Assembly (NCBI GenBank): GCA_013112715.1 | Contig: JABFGB010000006.1 | Location: 167,674 to 231,673 of the forward strand | Reading direction: 5' to 3' | DNA length: 64,000 bases | Source of the DNA: Chloroflexota bacterium | GTDB taxonomy: Bacteria > Chloroflexota > Anaerolineae > Aggregatilineales > J027 | Shown: positions 33,824-43,456 of the stretch, in pieces | Position numbering within the stretch: position 1 is the first letter of the stretch | Layout of the letters: each line of letters begins with the position of its first letter | Notes under the pieces: model-generated | The model's input: the letters and a program-made list of their open reading frames with translations, nothing else | What the model was told of the DNA's origin: nothing | Database searches by the model: none | Translations under genes and position numbers: made by a program

Positions 33824-35995
33824 ATGTCCAAAATCCATCTTTCACTGGTGTTCCACAACCATCAGCCGGTTGGAAATTTTGATTATATTTTTCATGATGC
33901 CTATGAAAAAGCCTATAAACCCCTGACGGACTGCCTTGACCGTCACCCGACCATTTTGGCGGCGATGCACTTCACTGGCCCTCTGCTAGATTGGTTGATG
34001 GCAAATCAACCCGCCTATTTAGATCAAGTGGCATCCCAAGTTCAACACGGCCAACTCGAAATCCTAACGGGGGCCTATTATGAGCCGATACTGGCAATGT
34101 TACAGGACGCCGATAAGCTAGGTCAGATTCAAAAGCTAAATCGAGCGGTTGAACAGCTTTTTGGAACTACGCCTGCTGGCATGTGGCTGGCCGAGCGTAT
34201 CTGGGAGCCGCATTTCCCCAAGCCGCTGCAAGAAGCGGGCATCCGATACACCATCTTGGATGATGCCCATTTCCAATCAGCAGGGTTTCCAGCGGAAGAC
34301 CTTTTTGGTTATTTTGTGTCGGAGGAACAAGGCCAAACCATTAACCTTGTACCTTCCCATCGCCAACTGCGTTACTTGGTTCCGTGGAAGCCAGTTGATG
34401 ATGTGATTAGTTGGTTGCAGGAGCAAGCTGATCAGCGCAATTCCCCCGGCAAACCCCCAGCGTGGGCGGTCATGGCGGATGATGGCGAAAAATTCGGCTA
34501 TTGGCCCGAAACGTATAACAGCATCTGGGTAGAGGGTTGGTTGGATGAGTTTTTCACTGCACTAGAGCAAAACGCCGAATGGGTACAGTTGATTCACCCG
34601 AAAGATTATATGGCCCAATTCCGTCCGCGTGGTCGGGCCTATCTACCCACTGCCTCCTATATGGAAATGGGCGAATGGGCGCTGCCATCACCTGCGTCAT
34701 GGGAACTACGTGACCTACGTGAACAATATCAACAAGAACTAGAGATTATTCCTGAATGGGATCAGGAGAAGCGTGAAGAAACCGGGCGTGTGTTGAAATT
34801 TTTGCGTGGCAGCTTTTGGCGCAACTTCTTGGTGAAGTACCCCGAAATTAACCATATGCAGAAACGCGGTCTTGCCCTCAGCCAGCGGATTCATGCCCTA
34901 CCCCCAAGCCCTACCCGCGAAAAAGCCTTAAATGCGCTGTGGGCTTCGCAATGCAATTGTGCTTATTGGCATGGGGTGTTTGGTGGGGTCTATCTGTTCC
35001 ATATCCGCTCTGCCAATTACAGCAATATCATTGAAGCTGAGTTGTTATTGGAGGATGGCGAGACGGCATCGGTACAGGAGAGCGATTTTAACTCCGATGG
35101 CTTTGCCGAGGTGATCGTCTCCAATGGGCCATTACAGGTGGTCATTGAACCAGCGCAGGGCGGTATCCTGACCGAATTAGACTATCGTCCCACCAAATAT
35201 AACCTGCTCAATATTATGTCGCGCCATCCCGAAGGCTATCACATCCAAATTCAAGAGGCCGCCGACACCCATATGCTCATGACCCCCGGTGATGACCGTA
35301 GTAAGTTTGAAGGCGAACCCGTGCGGGCCAAAGAGAAGGGCCTCGAGAAATATATTTATGTGGATTGGCATCGGCGCGGCATGTTTGTTGACCATTTCCC
35401 CGGCGAACAAACCACCCTGCAAAATTTTGAGGCCAGTCAATACCCCGAACAGGGCGATTTTGTAGACCAGCAGTATCAAGTTGAAATCCAAACTACCGAC
35501 CCTAGCCCCGTGCTGCGGTTGGTACGCGATGGGTATGTGTGGATGCGTGATATTCGATTAGCTGTGCAAGTCGCCAAGACCATCCGTCTTGAAAACGAAA
35601 CTATCGTGGCGGTCTATCACATTACCAATAAGGGCGATGTGGCACTGGCGACCCGTTTTGGAGTCGAATTGGCCTTTGGGCTTGATGGGGGCGATAACCG
35701 TGAATACTGTGTGCTAGAAGTGAATGGCAACAGCTACGGGCTAGGCTCAACCGGCGAAGTGGGGGGTGTGACCCGATATCGCGCCTCGACCAAACTGCGT
35801 AAAGTGGCCCTCGAATTTTCCTTGAGCCGCTCGGCGACCCTGTGGCGCTTCCCGCTGGCTCCGATTACCCTGTCCGAAGGCGGTTTTGAACGGGTTCATC
35901 AGGGCATGGTGTCCCTTCCATGGTGGGTGCTCAATCTAGCACCCGGCGGGACATGGGAAACGGAAATTCAATTGGCGTTGACTCCACTCAAGTGA
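33824..35995 (+). CDS. GH57 4-alpha-glucanotransferase/alpha-amylase
   Basis: A 723-residue glycoside hydrolase family 57 protein, acting on alpha-1,4-glucans. The catalytic barrel opens with LVFHNHQPVGNFDYIFHDAY; the nucleophile Glu124 sits in MWLAERIWEPHFP and the acid/base aspartate in VMADDGEKFG (Asp219/220), very close to the positions in Thermococcus 4-alpha-glucanotransferase (123 and 214). The second half (about residues 340-723) matches the DUF1925/DUF1926 region found in that subgroup. There is no signal peptide, so it works on intracellular glucan, probably glycogen. The ATG at 33824 has GGAG six bases upstream; a TTG two codons earlier is also possible. Confidence 0.92.
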   Translation: MSKIHLSLVFHNHQPVGNFDYIFHDAYEKAYKPLTDCLDRHPTILAAMHFTGPLLDWLMANQPAYLDQVASQVQHGQLEILTGAYYEPILAMLQDADKLGQIQKLNRAVEQLFGTTPAGMWLAERIWEPHFPKPLQEAGIRYTILDDAHFQSAGFPAEDLFGYFVSEEQGQTINLVPSHRQLRYLVPWKPVDDVISWLQEQADQRNSPGKPPAWAVMADDGEKFGYWPETYNSIWVEGWLDEFFTALEQNAEWVQLIHPKDYMAQFRPRGRAYLPTASYMEMGEWALPSPASWELRDLREQYQQELEIIPEWDQEKREETGRVLKFLRGSFWRNFLVKYPEINHMQKRGLALSQRIHALPPSPTREKALNALWASQCNCAYWHGVFGGVYLFHIRSANYSNIIEAELLLEDGETASVQESDFNSDGFAEVIVSNGPLQVVIEPAQGGILTELDYRPTKYNLLNIMSRHPEGYHIQIQEAADTHMLMTPGDDRSKFEGEPVRAKEKGLEKYIYVDWHRRGMFVDHFPGEQTTLQNFEASQYPEQGDFVDQQYQVEIQTTDPSPVLRLVRDGYVWMRDIRLAVQVAKTIRLENETIVAVYHITNKGDVALATRFGVELAFGLDGGDNREYCVLEVNGNSYGLGSTGEVGGVTRYRASTKLRKVALEFSLSRSATLWRFPLAPITLSEGGFERVHQGMVSLPWWVLNLAPGGTWETEIQLALTPLK

Positions 35996-36030
35996 AACAT
36001 TGTAGAGTCCCCACAGACTAATCAGGAAAT

Positions 36031-36054
36031 GGGATGAGGATTCGTCTTCATCCC
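36031..36054. terminator. Hairpin with TTCG loop after the GH57 gene
   Basis: A 10-bp stem with one G-U pair (36031-36040 and 36045-36054) closes a TTCG tetraloop 35 bases after the GH57 stop. No T-run follows, so it may be a weak terminator or a 3' stabiliser. Confidence 0.45.
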
Positions 36055-36092
36055 TTCATCGAACCGTTGTGGAGCATGAAAGGCGTATTGAT

Positions 36093-36818
36093 GTGACCAC
36101 TTATCCCGATTTACAAGGCAAGGTCGCAATTATCACCGGGGCGGCAGGCGCACTTGCCGAAGCTGTCATTCAACGATTTCAAGCCGAAGGGGTTTTGCTG
36201 GCGCTGGTTGACCGCGATCAGGGACGATTGGAGGCCAAACTGGGTATGGTTGATCCAGCTAAGTGTTTGTTGGTAGGTGGCGTTGAAATCTCCGATAAGA
36301 CTAAAGTCACGGACGCCATCGAAAAAATTACGGCCCATTTTGGCAAAATCCATATTTTGGTCAATATCGCAGGCGGCTACAGCGCGGGCAAGCCTGTACA
36401 TGAAACGGATGAGGAAACATGGGATTCGATGGTAAATTCCAACGCCAAGTCGGTATTTTTGATGAGCGGCGCGGTCATCCCTCAAATGCTGCAACAGGGT
36501 GAGGGTGGACGGATTATCAATATCGGTGCGACGGGTGGCCTTAAGGGGGGCAAAAATTCGGCGGCCTATAGCGTGGCAAAATCCGCTGTTTTTCGCCTGA
36601 CGGAAAGCATGTCGGTTGAATTGAAGGACGCTCGAATTACGGTCAATGCCATTTACCCAAGCACGATTGATACTCCCGCCAACCGCGCCTCGATGCCGAA
36701 GGCCGATTTCAGTAAATGGGTGACAGCCGATTCAATGGCAGGGGTCATCGCGTTTTTGGCCTCCGACGCGGCACGAGATATTACAGGGGCGGCTTTGCCC
36801 GTGACGGGTCGGTCATAG
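36093..36818 (+). CDS. Short-chain dehydrogenase/reductase
   Basis: A 241-residue SDR oxidoreductase. The cofactor loop reads IITGAAGALAEAV (a TGxxGxxx variant), NIAGGYSAG follows, and the active-site YxxxK is in GKNSAAYSVAKSAVF with an upstream serine/threonine region (NIGATGG). The C-terminal block ITVNAIYPSTIDTPANR is typical. GTG at 36093 has AAAGG nine bases upstream and gives the usual N-terminus; GTG at 36069 is a longer option. Substrate unknown. The gene converges on rsgA. Confidence 0.85.
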   Translation: MTTYPDLQGKVAIITGAAGALAEAVIQRFQAEGVLLALVDRDQGRLEAKLGMVDPAKCLLVGGVEISDKTKVTDAIEKITAHFGKIHILVNIAGGYSAGKPVHETDEETWDSMVNSNAKSVFLMSGAVIPQMLQQGEGGRIINIGATGGLKGGKNSAAYSVAKSAVFRLTESMSVELKDARITVNAIYPSTIDTPANRASMPKADFSKWVTADSMAGVIAFLASDAARDITGAALPVTGRS

Positions 36819-36826
36819 AAGAAGGG

Positions 36827-36864
36827 AATTGGGGGCAGACCACGTTGACCTGCCCTCGAATTTT
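36827..36864. terminator. Probable bidirectional terminator between the SDR and rsgA genes
   Basis: GGGCAG (36833-36838) pairs with CTGCCC (36850-36855), with flanking AATT and AATTTT stretches extending the stem imperfectly and supplying T-runs on both strands. Its right end touches the rsgA stop codon. Confidence 0.55.
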
Positions 36865-37939
36865 AGTAAATGTACTGTTCTTCGAGTTCGTCTCGCAGGC
36901 GCAGGTAGCTGTCATAGCGTTCTTCGCTGATATGCCCCGCTTCAACCGCTTCACATATGGCACAGCCGGGTTCATGCCGATGAGAGCAGTCGGCAAATTT
37001 GCAGGTTTCGACATAGGGCCGCATTTCGATGAAATAACTGTCTAACTCATCTGGTTCCACGTCCCATGGAACCATCGTGCGGAGACCGGGGGTATCGGCG
37101 ACATACCCACCATCATTCATTTTGATCAACTGGCTAAAACGGGTAGTATGGCGGCCTTTGGTGGTGGCTTGGCTCACATCGTTGGTTTCGAGCTTTAACC
37201 CTTCCTGCATGGCGTTTAATAGACTGCTTTTTCCAACGCCCGACGGCCCCGTAAAGACCGATACGCGGTTAGGGTCGCCACTGAGTAGGGTTTTCAGACC
37301 GTCTAATCCCTCGCCTGTGAGTGCGCTGACCAAGAGGACTTGATAGCCGATTTTGCGATAGCCCTCGAACATAGCCTCAACTTCCTCGCGCTGTACAAGG
37401 TCAATTTTGTTGATACAGATCACAATGGAGGGGATTTCGGCTTTTTCGGCACACACCAAAAAGCGGTCAATCGAGCGTGGGTTGGGAGATGGGTTGGCGG
37501 CGGAAAACACAAAAATCGCTTGGTCGGTGTTCGCAATAATAATCTGTTCACTCTCGGCGGACGTGCCAGCGGTAGATTCACGTGACACCCGGGATAACAC
37601 ATGCTGGCGTTCGGCAACTTTAATTATCGTGCCCTTGTCGGCGGTGTCTAATTCAAGGGTTACGGTGTCGTTTAATGCCACCAGATCGCTGCGGGATGCG
37701 CCTTGACGCTGTTTGGCCCGTTGTGCGTCAATTTTGATCTTGCCGCTGATCTGGCAGGTGACAAGTCCGGCAGGTGTTTCGACGGTAAAAAAGCCACTTT
37801 GTGAGCGTATCACTCGTCCGGTTACTATTTTTTCGTTTTGGGCAGGGGCGGGAACAGGATTTAGGATTTGAGGAATCGCGGGTGAAACCGCTTCGGGCGC
37901 AGTTTCCTGAACTTCAATGGGCAGTGCTGCAATATCCAA
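36863..37939 (-). CDS. rsgA: Ribosome small-subunit-dependent GTPase RsgA
   Basis: A 358-residue circularly permuted GTPase that helps 30S maturation and is stimulated by the ribosome. After an OB-fold N-terminal domain, the G motifs come in permuted order: NKIDL (G4), VSALTGEGL (G5), FTGPSGVGKSSLLNAM (G1), TTKGRHTT (G2) and DTPGLR (G3). A C-terminal zinc site follows (CKFADCSHRHEPGCAI). The first ~35 residues are a proline-rich extension not typical of the family; a shorter start is possible. Confidence 0.93.
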   Translation of the reverse strand: MDIAALPIEVQETAPEAVSPAIPQILNPVPAPAQNEKIVTGRVIRSQSGFFTVETPAGLVTCQISGKIKIDAQRAKQRQGASRSDLVALNDTVTLELDTADKGTIIKVAERQHVLSRVSRESTAGTSAESEQIIIANTDQAIFVFSAANPSPNPRSIDRFLVCAEKAEIPSIVICINKIDLVQREEVEAMFEGYRKIGYQVLLVSALTGEGLDGLKTLLSGDPNRVSVFTGPSGVGKSSLLNAMQEGLKLETNDVSQATTKGRHTTRFSQLIKMNDGGYVADTPGLRTMVPWDVEPDELDSYFIEMRPYVETCKFADCSHRHEPGCAICEAVEAGHISEERYDSYLRLRDELEEQYIY

Positions 37940-38263
37940 CGCTGAGGCTCCTTACTTGGTATACGATAACCACATAGCCACTAGGCGCATGACTCTGCCG
38001 CCAATCGCAGCAGTCGCGTGCGCGTCCTCCTTAGATAAACTTATTTGAACGATCTAGATATGAATGAAAAACGGTGGTTAGGACACTTGTTGGCCGCAAC
38101 AAGTTGATGGCGAGGTAATAAGACACTTACCCCGTGATAACAGGCGCGTGGCAACATAATTATGTCGCATATTCACGATAACACACTTTGGCGCATGGTG
38201 TCAACGAATTGAGGCCAAAATTGGGTATAGTAATCAAGGGATTTCTCAAGAGGCATAAGGAAT
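37940..38263. other. 324-base intergenic region
   Basis: This should hold the divergent rsgA and metalloprotease promoters. No gene or convincing promoter pair was recognised. A perfect 8-bp hairpin (ACTTGTTG at 38085-38092, loop GCCG, CAACAAGT at 38097-38104) without a T-run is the only clear structure. Confidence 0.6.
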
Positions 38264-39637
38264 ATGGCTGTTACCCAAAAACGACTCCGCTACAAACTCA
38301 AAGTCTATTTCCGTGCCACGCTGCTGATTATTGTCTTGGCCTTCACCATCAAAGATGGGTTGCCGGATCGAAGCCGGGGAGGTCGGATTCATGCCGCCGC
38401 CCGCCCCTATGGGTTTAATTACATTGCGTGGGAGGTCGAGGCGTTATGGAGCAAAACCAGACAATCGCTGTGGGGTTATCAGTCATATGTGCCGGAAGCA
38501 GATCGTAAAGACGCCATTCTGGAATATATTGAGTTGGTTGGGCAGCTATTGGATTTGGAGAGCCAATTAGAAGCGACCTATACCACCCCATCCGCCGCTG
38601 ATACCGATGCGTTGCGCCGCCGGATTGCCGATTTGTCGAAACGCCGCGCCGATTTGCAACCGATAGTTGAGCCGATGATTGAGAGCCAAGTGAGCACGGT
38701 ATTGGCGGAACAGGGCTTTGGTGTGATGGGCCAGATTGTACCACCTGTGTCCTTTCGATTTGTGGCGACGCCCGATGTATTGGTCGTATCCCCACGAGAG
38801 GTCATCCGTCAAGATTTTGCTATTTCGCTACGCCCACTGGATGTGGACGAGGCCGCACAATTGGAGCAAGAGGTCGAAACGGTTTCCCCCGACGATGCGG
38901 CCTATGTCACAGGGACAGGCGGAGTGGGCATTTGGCCTGCGATGGTAATAGAAAGTCGCTATCCGGCCTATGTTTTTGAAATCGTGGCGCACGAATGGTC
39001 ACATCATTATTTGTTTATGTTTCCGTTGGGGATGGAATATTTGGGCCTGCCAGAAACCCGGATTATCAATGAGACCACTGCGACGGTGTTTGGGAATGCG
39101 ATGGCCCTGCTGGTATTAGATCGGTTTTATGAAAAAGAGGTAGCGGATGGGCAAATCTGGATTCCCGATTACCCCACCCTTGCCGATTTTCAATCCCCCA
39201 TTGCCCAAATTCCACCCTCCCCAACCACACCCGAACCCATCCGTGACCCCGATGGCCCTCACCCGACGACACGCGGCACGATCATCAATCGCACCCGCAT
39301 CACCGCCGATTATCTTTTGGCTCTGGGTCGGATAGAGGCCGCCGAAGCCTATATGGAAAGCCGCCGTCAATGGCTGGGAATGCGCGTTTTAAATCAGGCA
39401 TGGTTCGCATTTAATGGGGGCTATCAGGCCGACCCCGGTCAGGGTGGTGGTGCATCGGTGGGGACGACAGTGGATGTCACCGACCCGGCTTATCCCGGCG
39501 ACCCGATTGGCCCCGCTATCCATGAAATCGTCGAACTTGCCCCCACATTAGCCGATTTTCTAAACATCATGCGGGATGTCACCACCCGACAGGCATTGAT
39601 TGAGGCCTTGATTGAAGCACGGGCACGCTGGCAATAG
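38264..39637 (+). CDS. Predicted membrane-anchored zinc metalloprotease
   Basis: A 457-residue protein not assigned to a named family. It has one N-terminal transmembrane segment (about residues 15-31) and an exported body with an amphipathic helical region (about residues 85-150). At residues 243-247 it carries HEWSH, an HExxH zinc site, and at residue 270 a glutamate in INETTAT that fits the third ligand of gluzincin proteases. Helix-like segments follow. The gene starts with AAGG close to the ATG. It ends four bases from the convergent beta-helix gene. Protease activity is inferred from the motif only. Confidence 0.72.
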   Translation: MAVTQKRLRYKLKVYFRATLLIIVLAFTIKDGLPDRSRGGRIHAAARPYGFNYIAWEVEALWSKTRQSLWGYQSYVPEADRKDAILEYIELVGQLLDLESQLEATYTTPSAADTDALRRRIADLSKRRADLQPIVEPMIESQVSTVLAEQGFGVMGQIVPPVSFRFVATPDVLVVSPREVIRQDFAISLRPLDVDEAAQLEQEVETVSPDDAAYVTGTGGVGIWPAMVIESRYPAYVFEIVAHEWSHHYLFMFPLGMEYLGLPETRIINETTATVFGNAMALLVLDRFYEKEVADGQIWIPDYPTLADFQSPIAQIPPSPTTPEPIRDPDGPHPTTRGTIINRTRITADYLLALGRIEAAEAYMESRRQWLGMRVLNQAWFAFNGGYQADPGQGGGASVGTTVDVTDPAYPGDPIGPAIHEIVELAPTLADFLNIMRDVTTRQALIEALIEARARWQ

Positions 39638-39641
39638 ATTG

Positions 39642-41054
39642 TTAAGGCGTTGGGGTGGGTTCGGGTAGTTCTGCCCCAAATTCGAATGCCCCAATATCAC
39701 ACACATTAGTACGCGGAGCACCTCGCTCATCCATTTGGGTACATGCGGGGAGATGCCCTGCTTCAATCGCATTGCTTCCTTCTAATAGGGCATGGGTTTT
39801 GGTCGGGCCACCATGATCGGCCAGTATAGGATCAAGCCCCTCTAAGTGTTGGGAATTGGGACAGCTTCCATCACTATCGAGATTGGCATCTCCGGTGACG
39901 ACGATATATGCGGTCAATTTTAGGCAATCGCCACCTATATTTTCAGCAATGATCGTATTGTGGATGGTGAGTTCGCCTCCATCGGTCACAACCCCGCCTT
40001 GACTCTCGCCCACGTCTTGGTTGTTGTTGTAGATGGTGCTATGGATGATGGAGGTTTTAATAGGCAAGCCCGCCAGTGAGACTGTGTTTAGAATTGCTGC
40101 TCCGCCGTTGCCTGAAAGTGTGCTGTTGACCACCGAGAGAAAACCCGAATTCTCGACCACGTTCCCGATATTGTCGGCAAATAGGCTGCCGTCTATGGTG
40201 AGATGTCCATAAAACGCATTGAACACGGTCATTTCGTTGCGGTAGAAAACAGTGTTATAAACCGTCATCGTGCCCTCATTTTCAATGCCACCCCCTCCAC
40301 CAAAGCCCATCTCGGTGGTCACATTATCTACAAAGCCGCTTTCTTCAATCGTAACGTTGCTGTCTTTGCAGTTAAAAATGCTGCCCACATTTTCAGAAAA
40401 CAAAGTGCCCGTAATGGTTGTTGTACCCCCATCACAATTACGAATGGCATCCCCCAAATTGCCCTCAAAAACGCTTTTGGATGTGGTAAGCGTTCCCCCA
40501 ATATTGAGAATCCCCGCTGCGTTATAGGCCCAACTACCCCTATTCCCTTCAATACGGCTCTCGATCAATGTGATGGTGCCGCCCTGATTTTTGATCGCCC
40601 CGCCTTCCATAATGGTCGGGTTTTGCCAGCCATCGCCACCGCTGATCGTGACATTTATGAGAGTGAGATTGCCAGCCATTTGAAAATTGGGGTCATTGAG
40701 TACCAGAAAAATGCGAAAAACGGGCGCATCGGAGGCACGTCCAATCTCAAAGCCCTGACCATCTATCGTGATGGGACTGGTAATTGGGGGGAGGCCCGTT
40801 TCACCGTCGGTGTGGTCAGCCGCCTCGATCAGGGTGACGTTGCGTGCTAGGACAATAGTATCCTCCCCAACACCAGCCTCACAGCCACTATATGCTTGGT
40901 CATCATTGGCGCTGCGAATCGCATCAATGAGCCTGCAATCTCTGTCAACAGTGATGGTTGCGGCATGGGCGGTTTGATTGGCGAAGGGCACACTATGAAT
41001 CAGGGCAATAAACGAAATGACGACGGCAAGGCGCAGAAACGGGGTTATTTCCAT
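39642..41054 (-). CDS. Secreted right-handed beta-helix protein (choice-of-anchor Q type)
   Basis: A 470-residue exported protein with a signal peptide (about residues 8-32). The CSLREAI-like start of the mature part (CRLIDAIRSANDD) and the repetitive GNxG, TIxxSxxxxN and FxxN pattern through the middle form a parallel beta-helix of the polymorphic-repeat type. The segment CDIGAFEFGAE near the end is the usual close of choice-of-anchor Q proteins, followed by a short Pro/Thr tail (EPTPTP). A surface or extracellular role, often in polysaccharide binding, is likely. Confidence 0.82.
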   Translation of the reverse strand: MEITPFLRLAVVISFIALIHSVPFANQTAHAATITVDRDCRLIDAIRSANDDQAYSGCEAGVGEDTIVLARNVTLIEAADHTDGETGLPPITSPITIDGQGFEIGRASDAPVFRIFLVLNDPNFQMAGNLTLINVTISGGDGWQNPTIMEGGAIKNQGGTITLIESRIEGNRGSWAYNAAGILNIGGTLTTSKSVFEGNLGDAIRNCDGGTTTITGTLFSENVGSIFNCKDSNVTIEESGFVDNVTTEMGFGGGGGIENEGTMTVYNTVFYRNEMTVFNAFYGHLTIDGSLFADNIGNVVENSGFLSVVNSTLSGNGGAAILNTVSLAGLPIKTSIIHSTIYNNNQDVGESQGGVVTDGGELTIHNTIIAENIGGDCLKLTAYIVVTGDANLDSDGSCPNSQHLEGLDPILADHGGPTKTHALLEGSNAIEAGHLPACTQMDERGAPRTNVCDIGAFEFGAELPEPTPTP

Positions 41055-41163
41055 TCACAGGTCTCCTGCAAATTGAGCTAATAACCCCAATTATAAATTT
41101 CAGGTTAATTTTGAGAAGTGACACCCGAACAAAATTGCCTGCTATTTAGCACTGAGACCCAGC

Positions 41164-43320
41164 TTAAAATTCTGCCTCCTCGTTCAGCAATTTGCCCATT
41201 TTCTGGTGTTCACGACGGATGGCATGGGTGACATGTGACATGCGGATATAGGTTGAGTCCTCGGATGCTGCCAAAAATGCCGACGCAATCGCCGCATTAC
41301 GAATATTGCCACCTGCCATACGATAACGACGGGCCACAAAGCCGAGGTCTACATCTTTGCCGATTGGTGCTCCGGTGGGGAAGCTGATTTGCCAAATTTT
41401 CAGGCGATCTTCTTCTTCAGGGAAGGGAAAATCTACCAAAAAATCGAGACGGCGGGTAAAGGCTTCGTCTAAATTTTGACGCAGGTTGGTCGCCAAAATC
41501 GCAATACCATCGTAGCTTTCCATGCGCTGCAAGAGATAGCCGATTTCGATATTGGCATAGCGGTCATGGCTGTCTTTGACCTCCGAACGTTTGCCAAAAA
41601 GAGCATCAGCTTCATCAAAAAACAGAATCGCACCGCTGTGTTCGGCGGCCTCAAACAACCTTGAGAGATTTTTCTCCGTTTCGCCGATATATTTACTGAC
41701 GACGCTGGCGAGGTCAATTTTGTAGAGTTCGAGGCCGAGTTCTTTGGCGATGATTTCAGCCGCCATCGTTTTACCTGTACCACTCTGACCTGCGAACAAG
41801 GCCGAAAGCCCACGTGAATTGGCGACCCGCCCGCCGAACCCCCATTTTTCATAGACCTGCACGGCATAACGTAGTTGATTGCAGATTTCTTGTAGCTGCT
41901 GCACGCGGTCTTGGGGCAAGACAATATGCTCCCATGCGTAACGTGGCTGGATTTTGACGGCGAGGTCGGTCAGCTTGCGATTATTTTGTTCACGACTGGC
42001 GGTATACAAATCGTCAAGTGTTGGCTGATTATCCCCTCGCCATGCCGCCATGTCGTAGGCCATCGAAACAGCGTCCCGGATTTGACCGCCCGTCAATTTA
42101 AATTTATAGGCGAGTTCATCAATATCGAGGGTGCTGCCATTGAGATATTGCCGCCACTGCTGGACACGCTCATCATATTCTGGCACACCCATTTCCAGCC
42201 GCAGTACCGAACGCTGACGGGCCACCCCGCGCGGCTCCCATGTTTCACGACCACTGAGGATGACGGCGTGGCTATAGCGCAAAATTTCTTCCCACATCCA
42301 GCGCGGCGGGTCTTGGTTGGTATCTAACATCACTTCCCAGCGAGAAATGAGCAGGGCTGCATCGCGCAATAGTCCCTCCCGAACGCCAAAACGAAAAACT
42401 TGGGCTGCTGAGGTGCTGGGTGAATCTTGCTGCAACTGTTTAAGCGCCTGCAAATCAATTTCGATAAGGGAGCGGCCCTGTTCAGCCGCCAATGCATTGG
42501 CTACCGCGCGTTTGCCGCTGCCATAGCTGCCATAAAAATGAAAGATGGGGGCCTCTTGGCGATTGGCGTTCCGAAGGGCCTGTCGGAAATCTTCTTTAAG
42601 CACCAGCGATTCTAAATCCGTCGCTTGGTCGGTGACGGGGCGGATAACATTTTGCCATTGGGCAGGGATAGTATCCAAGCCTTGTACATATTGGGCGAGA
42701 CGGGTATCCACTCTGAGGAAATGGTTGATAAAAGGCATGTGCTGTCCACCCGATTCGGTGAACGGAATCACAACAGCATAGCGGATTAACGTTGAGGTGT
42801 CGGTGAGATAGCCCAGCAATCGTGTGCGCTGTTCCCAATTGCCGCCCAATAAATTAATCACGACGTTGACCGTCGGTTGGCGTTTGGTGACATCATCCTG
42901 CAAATAGCCATAGATGCGCTCATAACGGCGGTCAATGGCTGGCGCAAGGCATACCAGAAAAATATCAAATTCTTCTTCGCTCAGTTCCAACGCCTCAATG
43001 AGATGCAGCAGGCGCAGCGGGGTATTGGTTTTTTTGGCGTCATGTTCGAGGGCGGTAATTCGATCCACCGCTCGACTATACTGCTGCTGCAATACCGCAC
43101 TTGATTCTGGCGGTGGGGTAATGCTGTCCCATAGTCCAGCCCCCGGTGCAAGCCCCAGATGTCGCTGCATTTCTTCATCTGAAATATATAACCCCTGAAA
43201 CTCATTATTGGGGTCGAATCCGGCGGCTTGTGCCCGTTCGACGGCGAAACGAAGCAGCAGGTCAATCCGAATGAGATGAGCCTGTAAATAGGCAAGATTT
43301 AATGGGAGTATCGTTTGCAT
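41164..43320 (-). CDS. Double AAA+ ATPase with inactive first module
   Basis: A 718-residue protein of the class annotated as AAA ATPases with an N-terminal helical/winged domain (FDIFLVCLAPAIDRRYERIYG at about residue 120). The first AAA module has a damaged Walker A (YGSYGSGKRAV, Arg after the P-loop lysine, about residue 268). The second is complete: LFAGQSGTGKTMAAEIIA (about residue 508), ILFFDEADALFGKRSE and AILATNLRQNLDEAFTRRLD with arginine fingers. Related proteins occur in contractile injection systems (the Afp15 type), but no sheath, tube or baseplate genes are in this window. It is divergent from the beta-helix transferase-like gene. Confidence 0.88.
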   Translation of the reverse strand: MQTILPLNLAYLQAHLIRIDLLLRFAVERAQAAGFDPNNEFQGLYISDEEMQRHLGLAPGAGLWDSITPPPESSAVLQQQYSRAVDRITALEHDAKKTNTPLRLLHLIEALELSEEEFDIFLVCLAPAIDRRYERIYGYLQDDVTKRQPTVNVVINLLGGNWEQRTRLLGYLTDTSTLIRYAVVIPFTESGGQHMPFINHFLRVDTRLAQYVQGLDTIPAQWQNVIRPVTDQATDLESLVLKEDFRQALRNANRQEAPIFHFYGSYGSGKRAVANALAAEQGRSLIEIDLQALKQLQQDSPSTSAAQVFRFGVREGLLRDAALLISRWEVMLDTNQDPPRWMWEEILRYSHAVILSGRETWEPRGVARQRSVLRLEMGVPEYDERVQQWRQYLNGSTLDIDELAYKFKLTGGQIRDAVSMAYDMAAWRGDNQPTLDDLYTASREQNNRKLTDLAVKIQPRYAWEHIVLPQDRVQQLQEICNQLRYAVQVYEKWGFGGRVANSRGLSALFAGQSGTGKTMAAEIIAKELGLELYKIDLASVVSKYIGETEKNLSRLFEAAEHSGAILFFDEADALFGKRSEVKDSHDRYANIEIGYLLQRMESYDGIAILATNLRQNLDEAFTRRLDFLVDFPFPEEEDRLKIWQISFPTGAPIGKDVDLGFVARRYRMAGGNIRNAAIASAFLAASEDSTYIRMSHVTHAIRREHQKMGKLLNEEAEF

Positions 43321-43354
43321 GGAGAGTTCTAGCCTGCCAATAAGATAAGCATTA

Positions 43355-43367
43355 AGAATCAGATTCT
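43355..43367. promoter_or_regulatory. Palindromic site between divergent genes
   Basis: AGAATC-A-GATTCT, a perfect 6-bp inverted repeat with a one-base centre, lies between the AAA+ ATPase and the beta-helix transferase-like gene. It is a possible operator. Confidence 0.3.
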
Positions 43368-43403
43368 GACAACTTCTATTCTAAATCCAACCCTAGCTTG
43401 CGC

Positions 43404-43409
43404 TATAAT
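43404..43409 (+). promoter_or_regulatory. -10 element (TATAAT) of the beta-helix/AAR-like unit
   Basis: A perfect TATAAT lies 48 bases before the ATG at 43457, without a recognisable -35 box. Confidence 0.45.
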
Positions 43410-43456
43410 CAAACTTAAGTATACGATTTTATCCCCATGAGTTGGAAACCAACACC

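Noticed and set aside
38085..38104. Perfect 8-bp hairpin before the metalloprotease gene as a terminator
   Set aside because: No T-run on either strand and no gene ending next to it; noted only as a structure.
40203..40850. Plus-strand frame of 215 codons within the beta-helix gene
   Set aside because: Antisense shadow of repetitive coding sequence, without ribosome site or protein similarity that I can recognise.
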